Shown in pieces: positions 44,406 through 56,787 of a stretch of 64,000 bases of DNA (position 1 is the stretch's first letter; the number at the start of each line of letters is the position of its first letter). A model generated the notes under the pieces. The model did not search any database and had not been told where the DNA came from. It saw only the letters and a program-made list of their open reading frames with translations. Source of the stretch: Corydoras sp. C115 (Eukaryota > Chordata > Actinopteri > Siluriformes > Callichthyidae); contig JAFMOC010000059.1 in NCBI GenBank assembly GCA_019802505.1, positions 1,498,180 through 1,562,179 of the forward strand, written 5' to 3'. The translations under genes were made by a program, and so were the position numbers.

Positions 44406-45287
44406 AGTAGTTTGGCCTGAAAGATCTTAACTGGTCCACACAAAACCTTTCACATCTTTTAAACTTATGATTAACAAGAAGAAAGACTATGAGAAAGTCA
44501 TCGGTGTCTGACCTCGCAAACAAATTGTCATGACCAATATAAAAAAAAATACAAAATAAAACACACTATCGGCTGCAAAACACAGACAAATTTAAAATAC
44601 AAAGTCAGAGGCACTACTCAATGTGAAAGGGAAAAATAACAAAGTGTTGGAGTATGACGGGTGTAGGTTTTAATAAACACAGCCACATCATGTGAGCTAA
44701 CTACAGCTACATCAGAAAAGAGAAACGTAAAGAAGTTTAAAGCACTTGCATGTCAGAGTGAGGAACAAATCAATAAACTGATTAACCATGAAGTTTGTGA
44801 TGGTGACTATATGAATGGCTGCAGATAAATGGCTGAATGGCTGCAGGTGGCTTTCACCAGCCACCTTGTGTTGAACAACATTCAGCATTAGACACACACT
44901 CACACTAATAACATTAACGCAAAGCATGTGAAGAAAAAAAGATCCAGAAAAATTATTTAGCAAACTGACACTGATGGACAGCAAGAAAGGACATTTTCTC
45001 TGATTTACAGCATATTTCACTGACCTCGCCTCATGCATAAGCATTAAGACTAGGTGCTGATCCAGCACATACACAGCTCTTAAATAGGCTCAGTACAGGT
45101 GTCATCAATTAATTAATTAGCTCTGGGGCTGCCTCTGTGTTTCTTCAGGCTTTAATTACAAACTGAATCATCATCAGGTGAAATCAGAACATTTATTTAT
45201 TATTATTAAAAAAAGGCCATGCGATTTAATGCCCTGTTCTAAATTTGTATAATGAATCTATACTAATTTAGTGCAAAGGCTATTAAT

Positions 45288-45434
45288 ATGAACGTCATCT
45301 TTATTTTGATGAAGGCTGGTCATGTTGTGGGTGTGGAGCTGGACTTACTGTCAGAGAGGAGGATACTGTCTAAACTGAAGGCCATCTTGGACATCTTACC
45401 TGTGGCCATCAAACTGTATAAGCAGTCTGTTTAA
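45288..45434 (+). CDS. Unidentified 48-codon open frame
   Basis: An uninterrupted frame from ATG to TAA in a region without repeats, with coding-like composition (starts MNVIFILMKAGHVVGVELD, ends KLYKQSV). The sequence is amphipathic and Leu/Lys-rich near its end. I do not recognise it. It may be a last exon (acceptor-like GATGAAG before GCTGG), a processed fragment of another gene, or chance. Confidence 0.3.
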   Translation: MNVIFILMKAGHVVGVELDLLSERRILSKLKAILDILPVAIKLYKQSV

Positions 45435-45477
45435 CTCCACACTCAGTAAAACAACTTTGATGTTCAATATCATTATC

Positions 45478-46146
45478 ATCCATCCATCCATTATCTTCCG
45501 CTTGATCCTCTACTAGAGTTGTGAGGGGTTCCCCATGCCCATCCAGGGGAGAACGTTTCGGGCGCTAGGCAGATACACCCAGGACCGGACACCAATCTAT
45601 CGCTGGACACACACACACTCTCAGACACACTCTATATGGGGCAATTTTGAGAATTCAATTGACTTGATCCATGTTTTTGGACTGTGGGAGGAAACCGGAG
45701 AACCTGGAGGAAACCCACGCAGACACGGTGAGAACATGGAAACTCCACCCAGATTGGGATTCGCACCAGGAATCCCCAGTGCTGAGAGGAGAACATGCAA
45801 ACCACTAAACCACCGTGCCACCATCCATCCATCCATCCATTATCTTCCGCTTGATACTCTACTAGGGTTGTGGGGGGCGTTCCCCATGTCACTCCAGGGG
45901 AGAACGTTTCGGGCGCTAGGCAGATACACCCAGGACCGGACACCAATCTATCGCTGGACACACACACACTCTCAGACACACTCTATATGGGGCAATTTGG
46001 AGAATTCAATTGACCTTGATCCATGTTTTTGGACTGTGGGAAACCTGAGGAAACCGGAGAACCCGGAGGAAACCCACGCAGACATGGAGAACATGGAAAC
46101 TCCACCCAGATTGGGATTCGCACCAGGAATCCCCAGTGCTGAGAGC
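45478..46146 (-). repeat. Two tandem SINEs
   Basis: Two reverse copies (45478-45824 and 45825-46146) share several private differences (GCGCTAGGCAGATACACCC, CAGGACCGGACACCAATC, CACACACACTCTCAGACAC). They look like a tandem duplication; the second lacks its head. Confidence 0.88.
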
Positions 46147-46625
46147 GCCCGACTCTTATTATCTTCCCAGAAAACTAAAAGCTGTGAAAGCTATGTATCA
46201 TTATAATGAGACAAAACTCTCCTCTATGTGTAATATACAGATGTCCCTAAACTTTTGTCTATATAGTGTAAGAAGATCAGCAAATGGAACATCAGATTAA
46301 AAGGCGATTTCGAGAAGCACTTTAGTTTCAGCTGAAGCCTCAGCCTACGCTGGAAGTTTCATCACTGTGGACAAACATATGAGCTGTGATGCATCTCTCA
46401 CTGAACTGAAGCTATGTATCACTGAATCATTTAAATGAATCATTTGAAACCGTTATGAGTCAAATACTTAAGAAAGAACGAAAAACAACTTCAAATAACC
46501 AAACAAATGGAAATATATACGATCAAAACTGTGAGATATGTTAAAAATAAAAGCCTTATTTTCACTCTGTGTGCGTTTCCTTTCACCTTAAAGCTTCTCC
46601 CCACACTCTCCATCTAATTTACACT

Positions 46626-46769
46626 ACTAGTTAAAAAGTTTGGCCACGCCTCCTTTCTTTTCCACTAAATGTCCATGTTCTCAGTTCCACTTCCTGTAAA
46701 GATGGACTTTGTAGTTCTACAATTCCAGACTGTAGTCCATCTGTTTGGGTTCTACAGTACTTTTCAAGC
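46626..46769. mobile_element. Palindromic MITE, left half
   Basis: Left arm of the element at 59170-59640 (AAAAAGTTTGGCCACGCC to TCCATCTGTTTGGGTTC), cut off by the next SINE. Confidence 0.78.
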
Positions 46770-47764
46770 CATTCATCCATCATCCATCCATTATCTACCG
46801 CTTTATCCTCTATTAGGGTCACGGTGGGGTTCCCCATGCCCATCCAGGGGAGAACATTTTGGGTGCTGGGCAGATACACCCAGGACAGAACGCCAATCTA
46901 TTGCTAGGCACACACTCACTCACATAAACACACACCTATATGGGGCAATTTGGAGAATTCAATTGACCTTGATCCATGTTTTTGGACTGTGGGAGGAAAA
47001 CGGTGAACCCGGAGGAAACCCACGCAGACACGGGGAGAACATGGAAACTGCACCCAGATTGGGATTCGAACCTGGAATCCCTAGTGTTGAGAGGCGGACG
47101 TGCTAACAACTAAGCCACCGTGCCATCTTCATCCATCCATCATCATCTGCTTAATCCTATACTAGAGTCGGGTTCCATTTTTTAGGGGAGAACATTTCAA
47201 GACAGGACAGGGTGCCAATCCATCGCTGGGCAAACACTCACTCACACAAACACACACTCTATATAGAGGTAATTTAGAGCAACCAATTCATCTTGAATCC
47301 GTGTTTTTGGACTGTGGAAGGAAACTAGAGAACCCAGAAACAACCCAGGTGGACACAGGGAGAACATGGAAACTCCGGTCGGATTGGAATTCAAACACCA
47401 GATCTGAGATGCAGACATTCATTCATTCATTATCTCCCGCTTTATCCTATATTAGGGTCGCGGTGGGGTTCCCCATGCCCATCCAGGGGAGAACGTCTCG
47501 GGCGCTGGGCAGATAGACCCAGGACAGGGCGCCAATCCATCGCTGGGCACACACTCACACACAAAAACACACTCTATATGGGGCAATTTAGAGAACTCAA
47601 TTAACTTGATCCATGTTTTGGACTGTGGGAGGAAACCGGAGAACCCGGAGGAAACCCACGCGGACACGGGGAGAACATGGAAACTCCACCCAGATGGGGA
47701 TTCGAACCGGGAATCCCTAGAGCTGAGAGGCGAACGTGCTGACCACTAAGCCACCGTGCCGCCC
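46769..47764 (-). repeat. Three consecutive SINEs
   Basis: Reverse copies at 46769-47127 (complete), 47128-47410 (old, diverged) and 47418-47764 (complete). The last has the CTCCCGC tail version found in the youngest copies. Confidence 0.88.
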
Positions 47765-48099
47765 AAGATGCAGACATGTTAACCACTATTTAATATTGTT
47801 TAAATAAAAACACTTGCTGTAATTGGTCTCAATTGCTTGAGCAGAACATTGTAGGGATGTGTGTGTGCGTCCAACATGCCATCATGCAAACTGCATTTAA
47901 AATATGTGCCCGTGCCATGATATGGGGTGGGGTGTTCCCAAGGTTTCCAAAACCTTTTAACTCAAAAATGTTTGCTTTCTGTTAAACAAAACCATACCAT
48001 TAAAAAAATACATCCAGAAGTGTGTGTTTGAATGGCGCTCTGAGAGTATTGACATGACGTGGTTTTTGTACAGCTGTATGATCTCACTGGGATGCTGTG

Positions 48100-48529
48100 G
48101 GGACTGGCTGCACAGTACCAGACTGCAGAATCACTCTCGCTCACTCCATCTGATTCCAAAACCATCTTAAGGTCCTCTGGTCTTTTAGACCTGAACCTTC
48201 CCTCAGCTTCTGGGTTCATGAATCCAGAACCCACAGAAGTGAACACCAGTGTGAAGTGTTCCACAGGTGTCCAGCGGTACCAGTACAGGTTTGGCGTGCT
48301 GGTTCCCGTTATGGAACAGTAGATCTTTAGTGGTGATCCAGCAGGAATAACCAGGTCCTTTGGTTCCTGCTGAACCTGTATGAGTTGGACACCTGTTGGA
48401 ATAGAGATACGTGAAAAAGCAATCATGAAGTAAATGAATTATTCTCAAATATAATATATTGATTGATTATATTGGCTTACATGTCATCAAAACCCATTGT
48501 GTAGTTAAAATACAGACACTTAAATGCAT
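48100..48529 (-). CDS. trbv: Inverted TRB variable gene V16 (functional)
   Basis: Reverse-strand V gene. Leader exon 48529-48481 (MHLSVCILTTQWVLMT) and V exon 48392-48100, phase 1. First Cys in KIYCSITG, LYWYRW, and second Cys in DSAVWYCAAS. RSS on the reverse strand: heptamer CACAGCA 48099-48093, 23-bp spacer, nonamer ACAAAAACC 48069-48061. Lying 3' of C2 in opposite orientation, it must join DJ by inversion, like TRBV30 of mammals. V17 is a paralogue. Confidence 0.93.
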
Positions 48530-48659
48530 GTGAGTCATAATGTTTTGTTAATCTAAGACTAACACGTAGAAATCAGGCTGAAATAGTGACAATACGGGCT
48601 ATTATGTCACCATTGAGTGGGAGGAGCCTCAAGCCTTTATAAGTACCCCATCCACTCAA

Positions 48660-48850
48660 CGTCATATTTTTTGCAGACGTTTTTATCCAAATGGACTTAC
48701 AAGTATCCGACTTGGTTGGGGTAAGAACACAGGGTTGATACAGCATCCCTGGAGCAATGAGGGTTAAGGGTCTTGCTCAAGGACCCACATTGGTAACTGC
48801 TGTGGACCTGGGATTTGAACCCACAACCTTCAGATTGATAGCCCAACATC
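48660..48850 (+). repeat. Dispersed teleost repeat
   Basis: Diverged copy of 40414-40642 (GAGGGTTAAGGGTCTTGCTC and GGGATTTGAACCC present). Confidence 0.7.
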
Positions 48851-48927
48851 CAATTTTCAAAAAACTATTGCCCTCATATCAATGTTCCATGCTGGTATAC
48901 ACTTACCACATGCACCATACGGAACCT

Positions 48928-49876
48928 GTACACCATCCATTATCTTCCACTTTATCCTCTACTAGGGTCGCAGTGGGTTCCCCATACCAATCCAAGGGAG
49001 AATGTTTCGGGTGCTGGGCAGATACACCCAGGACAGGACGCCAATCTATTGCTGGACACATAAACTACTCACTGTGTCACCCCAATATCTCTGATCTTAT
49101 TATCTTCCACTAACTCCTTTAGTAGGGTTGTGGGTGTTGTCCATCCAGTGGAGAACGTTCATTATTTAATTTATGTCATAATGGATCCATCCATCCATTA
49201 TCTTCCACTTTATCCTCTACTAGGGTTGCGGGGATGGGGGGGGGTTCCCCATGCCCATCCAGGGGAGAACGATTATGGGCGCTGGGCAGATACACCCAGG
49301 ACAGGACGCCAATCTATCACTGGGCACACACTCACTCACACAGACACACAAACACACTCTATATGGGGCAATTTGGAGAATTCAATTGACCTTGATCCAT
49401 GTTTTGGACTGTGGGAGGAAACCGGTGAACCCGGAGGAAATCCACGGGGACATGGGGAGAACATGGAAACTCCACCCAGACATGCTAACTACTCCACTGT
49501 GCCACCCCATTATCTCTGATCTTATTATTCATTCATTCCTTATCTTCCGCTTTATCCTCTATTAGGGTCACGGGGGGTTCCCCATGCCCATCCAGGGGAG
49601 AACGTCTCGGGCGCTGGGCAGATACATCCAGGACAGGACGCCAATCTATCACTGGGCACACACTCACTCACACAGACACACAAACACACTCCATATGGGG
49701 CAATTTGGAGAATTCAATTGACCTTGATCCATTTTTTTGGTCTGTGGGAGGAAACCGATGAACCCAGAGGAAACCCACGGGGACATGGGGAGAACATGGA
49801 AACTCCACCCAGATTGGCATTCGAAACTGGAATCCCTAGCGCTGAGAGGAGAACATGCCAACCACTAAGCCACCCA
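48928..49876 (-). repeat. Cluster of SINEs between V16 and V17
   Basis: Reverse copies 48928-49070 (truncated), a scrap at 49100-49165, 49186-49507 (head shortened) and 49527-49876 (complete). Several share ACCGGTGAACCC/ACCGATGAACCC changes. Confidence 0.85.
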
Positions 49877-50060
49877 TAATAATGGATCTTAATTAACATT
49901 TCTGTTAAAACTCAATGTCAACCAACCAACAATTTAATTATAAACAAGAAGAACATGACATCATAATCGTGCTTCCAACATGTAAGCTTTAAGATGAGGC
50001 CCGATGTAAACGGCTGTATCTAGTTTTCGTACAGCTGTGTGCCTGCACTGGAGAACTGTG

Positions 50061-50491
50061 GGGACTGGCTGCACAGTACCAGACTGCAGAGTCAGCGGAA
50101 CCCACGCCATCAGACGTCAACATCATCTTCAGATCCTCAGGTCTGTCGGCTTTAAACAGACCCTCCGTTTTGGGGTTCATTTGCCCAGTAGTTCTGGATG
50201 TAAACACCAGTGTGAACTCTTCTTCCGGAGTCCAGCGGTACCAGAACATGTCTGGATTGCTGGTTCCAGTTACACTGCATGACACTTTCAGCTGCGAGCC
50301 AGGGGAGAGAACCAGGTCCTTCGGTTCCTGATGAACTTCTATAAGCTGTGAATCTGGGAGGCAGAACATTAATATGAATAACGCAGCTGAAACAATTCAC
50401 AAGGGTGACGTAGAAACAAATTCACGAGCTTACACGAAGCAGAAAGCCACTGGATTGTTAGAACGCAGAGAACAAAGAAGAACTGCATCAT
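50061..50491 (-). CDS. trbv: Inverted TRB variable gene V17 (functional)
   Basis: Reverse-strand V gene. Leader exon 50491-50434 (MMQFFFVLCVLTIQWLSAS) and V exon 50353-50061, phase 1. First Cys in KVSCSVTG, MFWYRW, and second Cys in DSAVWYCAAS. RSS: heptamer CACAGTT 50060-50054, 23-bp spacer, nonamer ACGAAAACT 50030-50022. Framework (QEPKDLV, FTLVFTS, RPEDLKM) is shared with V16; together they form a subfamily absent from the forward V cluster. Confidence 0.93.
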
Positions 50492-50575
50492 TGGGGATCG
50501 ATGCAGCACACACTAAAAATATAATAGTATAGGCAGTTACTTAGAACAGGGGGTGGGGCTTATCTGTGTAAAGGT

Positions 50576-51152
50576 TCAATGTTCTCCCTGTGTTTGCATG
50601 GGATTTATTTGGGTTCTCCGGGTTTCCTCCCACAGTCCAAAACCATGGATTCCAGGTGAATTGGCATTAAATTCACTCTATCAAAATTGTACTTATATAG
50701 TGTGTGTGGTTGGCATGTTCTCCTCTCAGCGCTATGGGATTCCCGGTTCGAATCCCAATCTGGATGGAGTTTCCATGTTCTCCCCGTGTCCACGAAGGTT
50801 TCCTCCGGGTTCTCCGGTTTCTTCCCACAGCCCAAAAACATGGATCAAGTCAATTGAGTTCTCCAAATTGCCCCATATAGAGTGTGTTTGTGTGAGTGAG
50901 TGAGTGAGTGAGTGAGTGTGTGCCCAGTGATAAATTGGTGCCCTGTCCTTGGTGTATCTGCCCAGCGCCCAAAACGTTCTCCCCTGGATGGGCATGGGGA
51001 ACCCCCCAGCGACCCTAATAGAGGATAAAGTGGAAGATAATGGATGGATGGATGAAGTCAATTGAATTCTCCAAATTGCCCCATATATAGAGGTGTATCT
51101 GCCCAGCACCCGAAACGTTCTCCCCTGGATGCACATGGGGAACCCCCCCCCC
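50576..51152 (+). repeat. Three consecutive SINE copies or parts
   Basis: Forward parts 50576-50700 (middle only), 50701-51047 (near complete) and 51058-51152 (3' part with C run). Confidence 0.85.
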
Positions 51153-51244
51153 CCCTTAGAGCCCTGACCTCAACCACATTAAACACATTTGAGATGAACT
51201 AGAACAGAGAACGCCAGTCTCACCCAACATCAGTATCTGACCCC

Positions 51245-51425
51245 TTCCAGTTCTGCGGTAACACTGATGTGCTGCTGTAGTTTCATTTAAACACCTTAGC
51301 AACACTGCTGGGATAGGAATAATGCACCCACCCAATAATACCCCCTCTGTGGTGGTACTATTGGGGTCCTGACCATTAGAACAGAGTACACAGTATGTAC
51401 TGTAGAACACAAACAGATGGTGGTT
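51245..51425. mobile_element. Palindromic MITE, partial
   Basis: Right half of the 59170-59640 family (AACACTGCTGGGATAGGA and CACAGTATGTACTGTAG). It runs into a diverged dispersed repeat. Confidence 0.7.
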
Positions 51426-51801
51426 GAGGGTTTGAATCCCATTTCCACCCAATAGTTGCTGATGAGGGCCCTTGAGCAACGCTGTTCGCCCTCAAAGGTT
51501 GCCCCATCAACCTTTAATCAACATGTAATCTCTCCAGCCATTATGTCGAGATCCTCGTGTTTCTTTTTAGTGAAATAACAACTTCGGTTCGAATGAAACA
51601 TTATAAACGGTGTTTTTGATCATGGAGCACGGAAATTATTTGATAGAATTACAAAGGATTTCCTATAAAGTGTCTTTTGGCGGAAAGTTCCACCCACACG
51701 ACACTTCTCAGAAATGCTTTACTTAACTGCTAAACAACACAATAAACCCACAGTTTGTTTCTGCTGCCACCTTATGGTTGCTTCTGTCATCGCCAGTCAA
51801 T

Positions 51802-52102
51802 CATTCATTCATTCATTATCTCCCGCTTTATCCTCTATTAGGGTCGCGGTGGGGTTCCCCATGCCCATCCAGGGGAGAACGTCTCGGGCGCTCACTCACT
51901 CAAACACACTCTATATGGGGCAATTTGGAGAACTCAATTGACTTGATCCATGTTTTTGGACTGTGGGAGGAAACCGGAGAACCCGGAGGAAACCCACGCG
52001 GACACGGGGAGAACATGGAAACTCCACCCAGATGGGGATTCGAACCGGGAATCCCTAGCGCTGAGAGGCAAACGTGCTAACCACTAAGCCACCGTGCCAC
52101 CT
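51802..52102 (-). repeat. SINE with deletion and target duplication
   Basis: Reverse copy lacking ~50 bp in the middle. GCCAGTCAAT is duplicated (51792-51801 and 52103-52112). Confidence 0.92.
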
Positions 52103-52244
52103 GCCAGTCAATTAATAATTGTCAAATCACGTGTTATTGTTTTAATTACTTTTAATTAATTGGTAGATGAATTGATAACTTAAATAATGCATTATTTTCT
52201 CTTAACAGCAAGTAATATTTTATTTTTAAATAATGATCTGCAGT

Positions 52245-52510
52245 AAGCCCAGCGATGCATTGGCGCACTGTCCCAGGTGCATCTTCCCAGCGCCTGATAC
52301 GTTCTCCCCTGTATGGGCATGGGGAACCCCCCCCCGCCCCCCCCCCCCCCCCCCCCGCGATTCCCCTATGTTCCCCCGTGTCTGCGTGGGTTCTCCTCCG
52401 GGTTCTCCGGGTTCCACAGTCCAAAAACATGGATCAAGATGAATTCTCCAAAGAAGTGTGTCTGTGTGAGTGAGTGTGTGCCCAGCGATGGATAATGGAA
52501 GCATGAATGG
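52245..52510 (+). repeat. Scrambled SINE parts with poly-C
   Basis: A forward 3' part, a ~35-base C-rich run (52328-52356) and then a 5'-to-3' middle part; the order differs from the consensus. Confidence 0.8.
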
Positions 52511-52885
52511 ATCTGCAGTAAAATTTCTGTGATATGTTTTAGGAAACCAGAATGTGTTTTTAATCTGACGTTATAAGCTACAAAGTAATAAAACTAAATA
52601 AATAACTAGATAAAACTAGTGAACAGGGTCCAAACTAAAGAACTGTCTGTTAACTGGCTGATGAAGTGACTCGGATGATGATGAGTTTATAAACAGTTGT
52701 TTTGAGTCACACAGTTTTACCTCCATCACAGTGTCATGGTCGCTTCCTTCCTGTTGCCTCTGCAAACCCGACACTGCAGACTGCAGTTGCACTTACTGCA
52801 CCATGTGCAAAGTAAAGTTCACAGTACCACTGCTCTGTTAACGTCCTCACCCCAGCAGACAAGCTGTCAATAATAATAAAGATTT

Positions 52886-53577
52886 GGCAACCATTGTTTA
52901 TGATCGCCGTTGTGGCAGTCATTGTTTATGAGGGTTTATAGTAGTTGTGGCAGCTAGTTTATTAGGGATTATAGTAGTTGTGACCGCCGTTGTTTATGAT
53001 GGATTATTATAGTTGTGGCAGCCATTGTTTATGAGGGATTACAGTAGTTCTGGCAACCGTTGTTTAAAAGGGATTATTATAGTTGTGGCAGCCGTTGTTT
53101 ATGAGGGATTTTAGTAATTGTGGCAGTCGTTGTTTATTAGAGATTATTGTAGTTGTGACAGCCGTTGTTTATTAGGGATTATAGTAGTTGTGTCAATTGT
53201 TGCTTATTAATGATTGTTGTAGTTGTGGCAGCCATTGTTTTTTAGGGTTTATAGTAGTTGTGACAGCCGTTGTTAATGAGGGATTATTGTAGTTGTGGTA
53301 GCGATTGTTTGTTAGGGATTATATTAGTTGTGGCAGCCATTGTTTATAAGAAATTATAGTAGTTGTGAGAACTGTTGTTTATGAGGTATTATAGTAGTTG
53401 TGAAAGCCGTTGTTAATGAGGGTTTATAGTATTTGTGGCAGCCATTGTTTATGAGGGATTATAGTGGTTGTGGTAACCGTTGTTAATGAGGGTTTATAGT
53501 ATTTGTGGCAGCCATTGTTTATGAGGGATTATAGTGGTTGTGGTAACCGTTGTTTATGAGGGATTATAGTAAATGTG
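52886..53577. repeat. 35-bp minisatellite
   Basis: About 19-20 imperfect copies of a 35-bp unit built around GTTGTGGCAGCC and ATTGTTTATGAGGGATTA. A higher-order pair is visible where GTTAATGAGGGTTTATAGT recurs (53410 and 53482). It ends about 30 bp from the presumed papln polyadenylation signal. Confidence 0.93.
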
Positions 53578-53609
53578 GAACACAAATGAAATCCATATAA
53601 AGCTGGTTG

Positions 53610-53615
53610 TTTATT
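53610..53615 (-). terminator. papln polyadenylation signal (probable)
   Basis: AATAAA on the reverse strand, about 260 bp after the papln stop codon; other AATAAA-like hexamers lie nearby. Confidence 0.45.
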
Positions 53616-53875
53616 ATTAAAAACATATTTTCGATTCATTCTTCATAAAATATTAATAATATAATCCGTATGTGACTCCTGGATATAATACATAATAAAT
53701 AAAGTGAAGGTCACGGAGTTCAGGATGAACTGATTTTAAAGCACATGGCGTGTGTTCACCACCTTCCATCACCGCCGAATGCACACGGTGAATCCGTCCC
53801 ATCAGTCCCACCACGGTGCATGTGGAGGACATGTTCCGATCAGCAGGCGAGAGCCGACCACCTGACCAATCCTCT

Positions 53876-54048
53876 CTAGCCATGTCGACTGGCTCGGCCT
53901 TTACGGACGGCGTATTTGTAACAGCTGGCGCAGCAGAAGCTGGAGAAGTACTTGTGTCCACACAGACGGGCGCTGACGATCAGCAGACAGTTGGCCAGCT
54001 CGGGTTCATCCACGCAGTCGGCTGAAGGGCCCAGAGCCTCACTGTTCT
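53876..54048 (-). CDS. papln: papln last exon, PLAC domain
   Basis: Codes the PLAC (protease and lacunin) module with its six cysteines (CVDEPELANC, LCGHKYF, SSFCCASC), a short basic tail and stop TAG at 53878-53876. Enters in phase 1 after TTTTCAG. Confidence 0.92.
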
Positions 54049-56720
54049 CTGAAAAGAAGAAACAGATGGTTCTAAGATGACCGGGCCTCTGGGGACAAAG
54101 CAAGAACCATGGAGACATTATCATCTCAAACTCTCAAACCTCATCCAACACTCGTGGGATGAACTGAGACACAGCTTTCTAAGCCAGATGTTCTCACCCA
54201 ACATCAGTGTCTGACCGTACAAACGTTGTCCCTCATGCACACTCCAAAACCCGGCTGCTAAATTTCATTACAGCTCTTGAGGTGTAAAGAGTGGGAGTTC
54301 CAATGCTGTCCTAATAGTGATAAAGTGATCTACAAATTGCACAGAGGAATTGGTCCTCGTGGCACGGTGGCTTAGTGGTTGGCATGTTCTCCTCTCAGCG
54401 TTAGGGATTCCCAATTCGAGTCCCAATCTGGGTGGAGTTTCCATGTTCTCCCCGTGTCCACGTGGGTTTCCTCCGGGTTCTCCGGTTTCCTCCCACAGTC
54501 CAAAAACATGGATCAAGGTCAATTGAGTTCTCCAAATGGCCCCATATAGAGTGTGTCTGTGTGAGTGAGTGTGTGTCCAGCGATAGATTGGTGTCCTGTC
54601 CTGGGTGTATCTGTCCAGCTCCTGAAACGTTCTCCCTCGGATGGGCATGGGGAACCCCCCGCGACCTTAGTACAGGATAAAGAGGAAGGTAATGGATGGA
54701 TGGAATTGGTCCTCCACATTGAGCCCATCTGTGAATTGAAACACACACAGATACACACACGCGCCCAGAGCAATGAGAAGCCTTTGTGTTACACACTTGG
54801 GAGGGCAATTGGGGTTAGGTGCCTTGCCCAAGGGAACGTCAGCCGTAGTACTTGGTGGGACCTTCAGAACCTCAGGTTCCTTAACCTCAAACCTGAATGC
54901 ATTTCCCCATCGATGTGTTTTAATGAAAATAAATCACAATAAAAACACCACCCTAAAGGTTTTCCAAAAATAAAAAAAGAACCTACAACTTTTCAGCTCT
55001 ACAGTAAGATCTCCAAATAATAACCTACAGGTCTGTTCTCCATCAGCATGAACCCAAAAAAAACCCATAACCAACCTTTAATCAGACGCATACCTTTAGT
55101 GACCCGGATTTCCGCGCTGGCACTGACGGAGTAGGTGCCCACATAAGCGTTGCATGTGTACGAGCCCTCATCTGCAGGCTGTACGTTATAGATGATGAGA
55201 GCGCCATCTGCTGACACCTGCACTCGATGTCCATCGGGCCTGACGGGCACACCGTTTCTGTTCACAGGTACAAATACAGAGTTCAGATTATCATCTGATG
55301 ATGTCTGTGTGTGTATGTGTGTGTGTGTGTTTCCTGTACAAATCCATTCCTTCGATAACTGTCATTTAACATACAGTACTTACTCTTTAGAACCTTGCAG
55401 AGGTTTATATACTCTTTACGACCACCGACATGCGACTTAAGATGTCTCACACGTCTACGTGGTTTGAGCAGCGACCAATATATTATTTATATTATTTACA
55501 TTATGGGCGGCATGGTGGCTTAGTGGCTAGTACGTTCGCCTCTCAGCGCTAGGGATTCCCGGTTCGAATCCCCAATCTGGGTGGAGTTTCCATGTTCTCC
55601 CCGTGTCCACGTGGGTTTCCTCCGGGTTCTCCGGTTTCCTCCCACAGTCCAAAAACATGGATCAAGTCAATTGAGTTCTCCAAATTGCCCCATATAGAGT
55701 GTTTGTGAATGACTGTGTGCCCAGCGATAGATTGGCGCCCTGTACTGGGTGTATCTGCCCAGCGCCCGAAACGTTCTCCCCTGGATGGGCATGGGGAACT
55801 CCCCCCCCGTGACCCTAATATAGGATAAAGCGGGGGATAATGGATGGATATTTACATTATTTATATTAATATTTATATTATTTATATTTTTTTATATTTT
55901 CTCTCTGCTGGTTAAATAAAGATTCTTTTTCCAAAAAAAAAAATGATTACACATAAATTACCTTATAAATTAAAATAAAGTTACCACCTGTGGTGGGTGT
56001 GATGGGCGGAGCCTGTGGATGGGAGGTAGGCTTAGCAGATAAACGGTGGCACCTGCCTGGACTTAACGTTGCTAATTACCTAATCAGCTTGTTTCTTCAA
56101 ATTGGAAGGTGTCACTAACGAGACACCCACTATTATCATCAGCAGCAGAGTTTTTGGGGGAAAAAGAGTGCACCCCCAAACTGTAATTCAGAACGTTATG
56201 CATCTCTGAACCACCACACTCCGGTTCTTACTCACTTGGACCAGGCGATCTTGACATTTTCACCGGACGCTGCACATGGGAGTTGAGCCACGCTGCCCTG
56301 AGACACCTGTACATTAGTGGGTGCCGTGGTGATCCTCAGGTCTCCTGGTGGCAAAGGGCAGATAAAGAACTGTATTGTGCTTTTATCAGACCAATGAGAA
56401 AACAGCTGCCATAGCAGAGGGTAACGCACCTGAAACTCTGAGTTGGAGCTGGAGATGTTCCAGCTGTTGACTGCTGGAGGCTGTGCAGGTATAGATGCCG
56501 GAATCGTTGGCTGTCAGGTTGTTGATCACCAAGGTGCCTTCTGGGAGCTGGGAATGTCTGCGATATTGTTTAATAGATTCGATTGTTATTATAATTATAA
56601 GTCAGATCAGAATTAGAATCTGATTAGTTGTAAATGTATAAAATCTAAAATACCCACATCTATGTATATATATATGTATATAGTGAAGTGTAAAGTGTGT
56701 GGGTGCGTGTGTGGGTGTAT

Positions 56721-56787
<67 letters not shown>

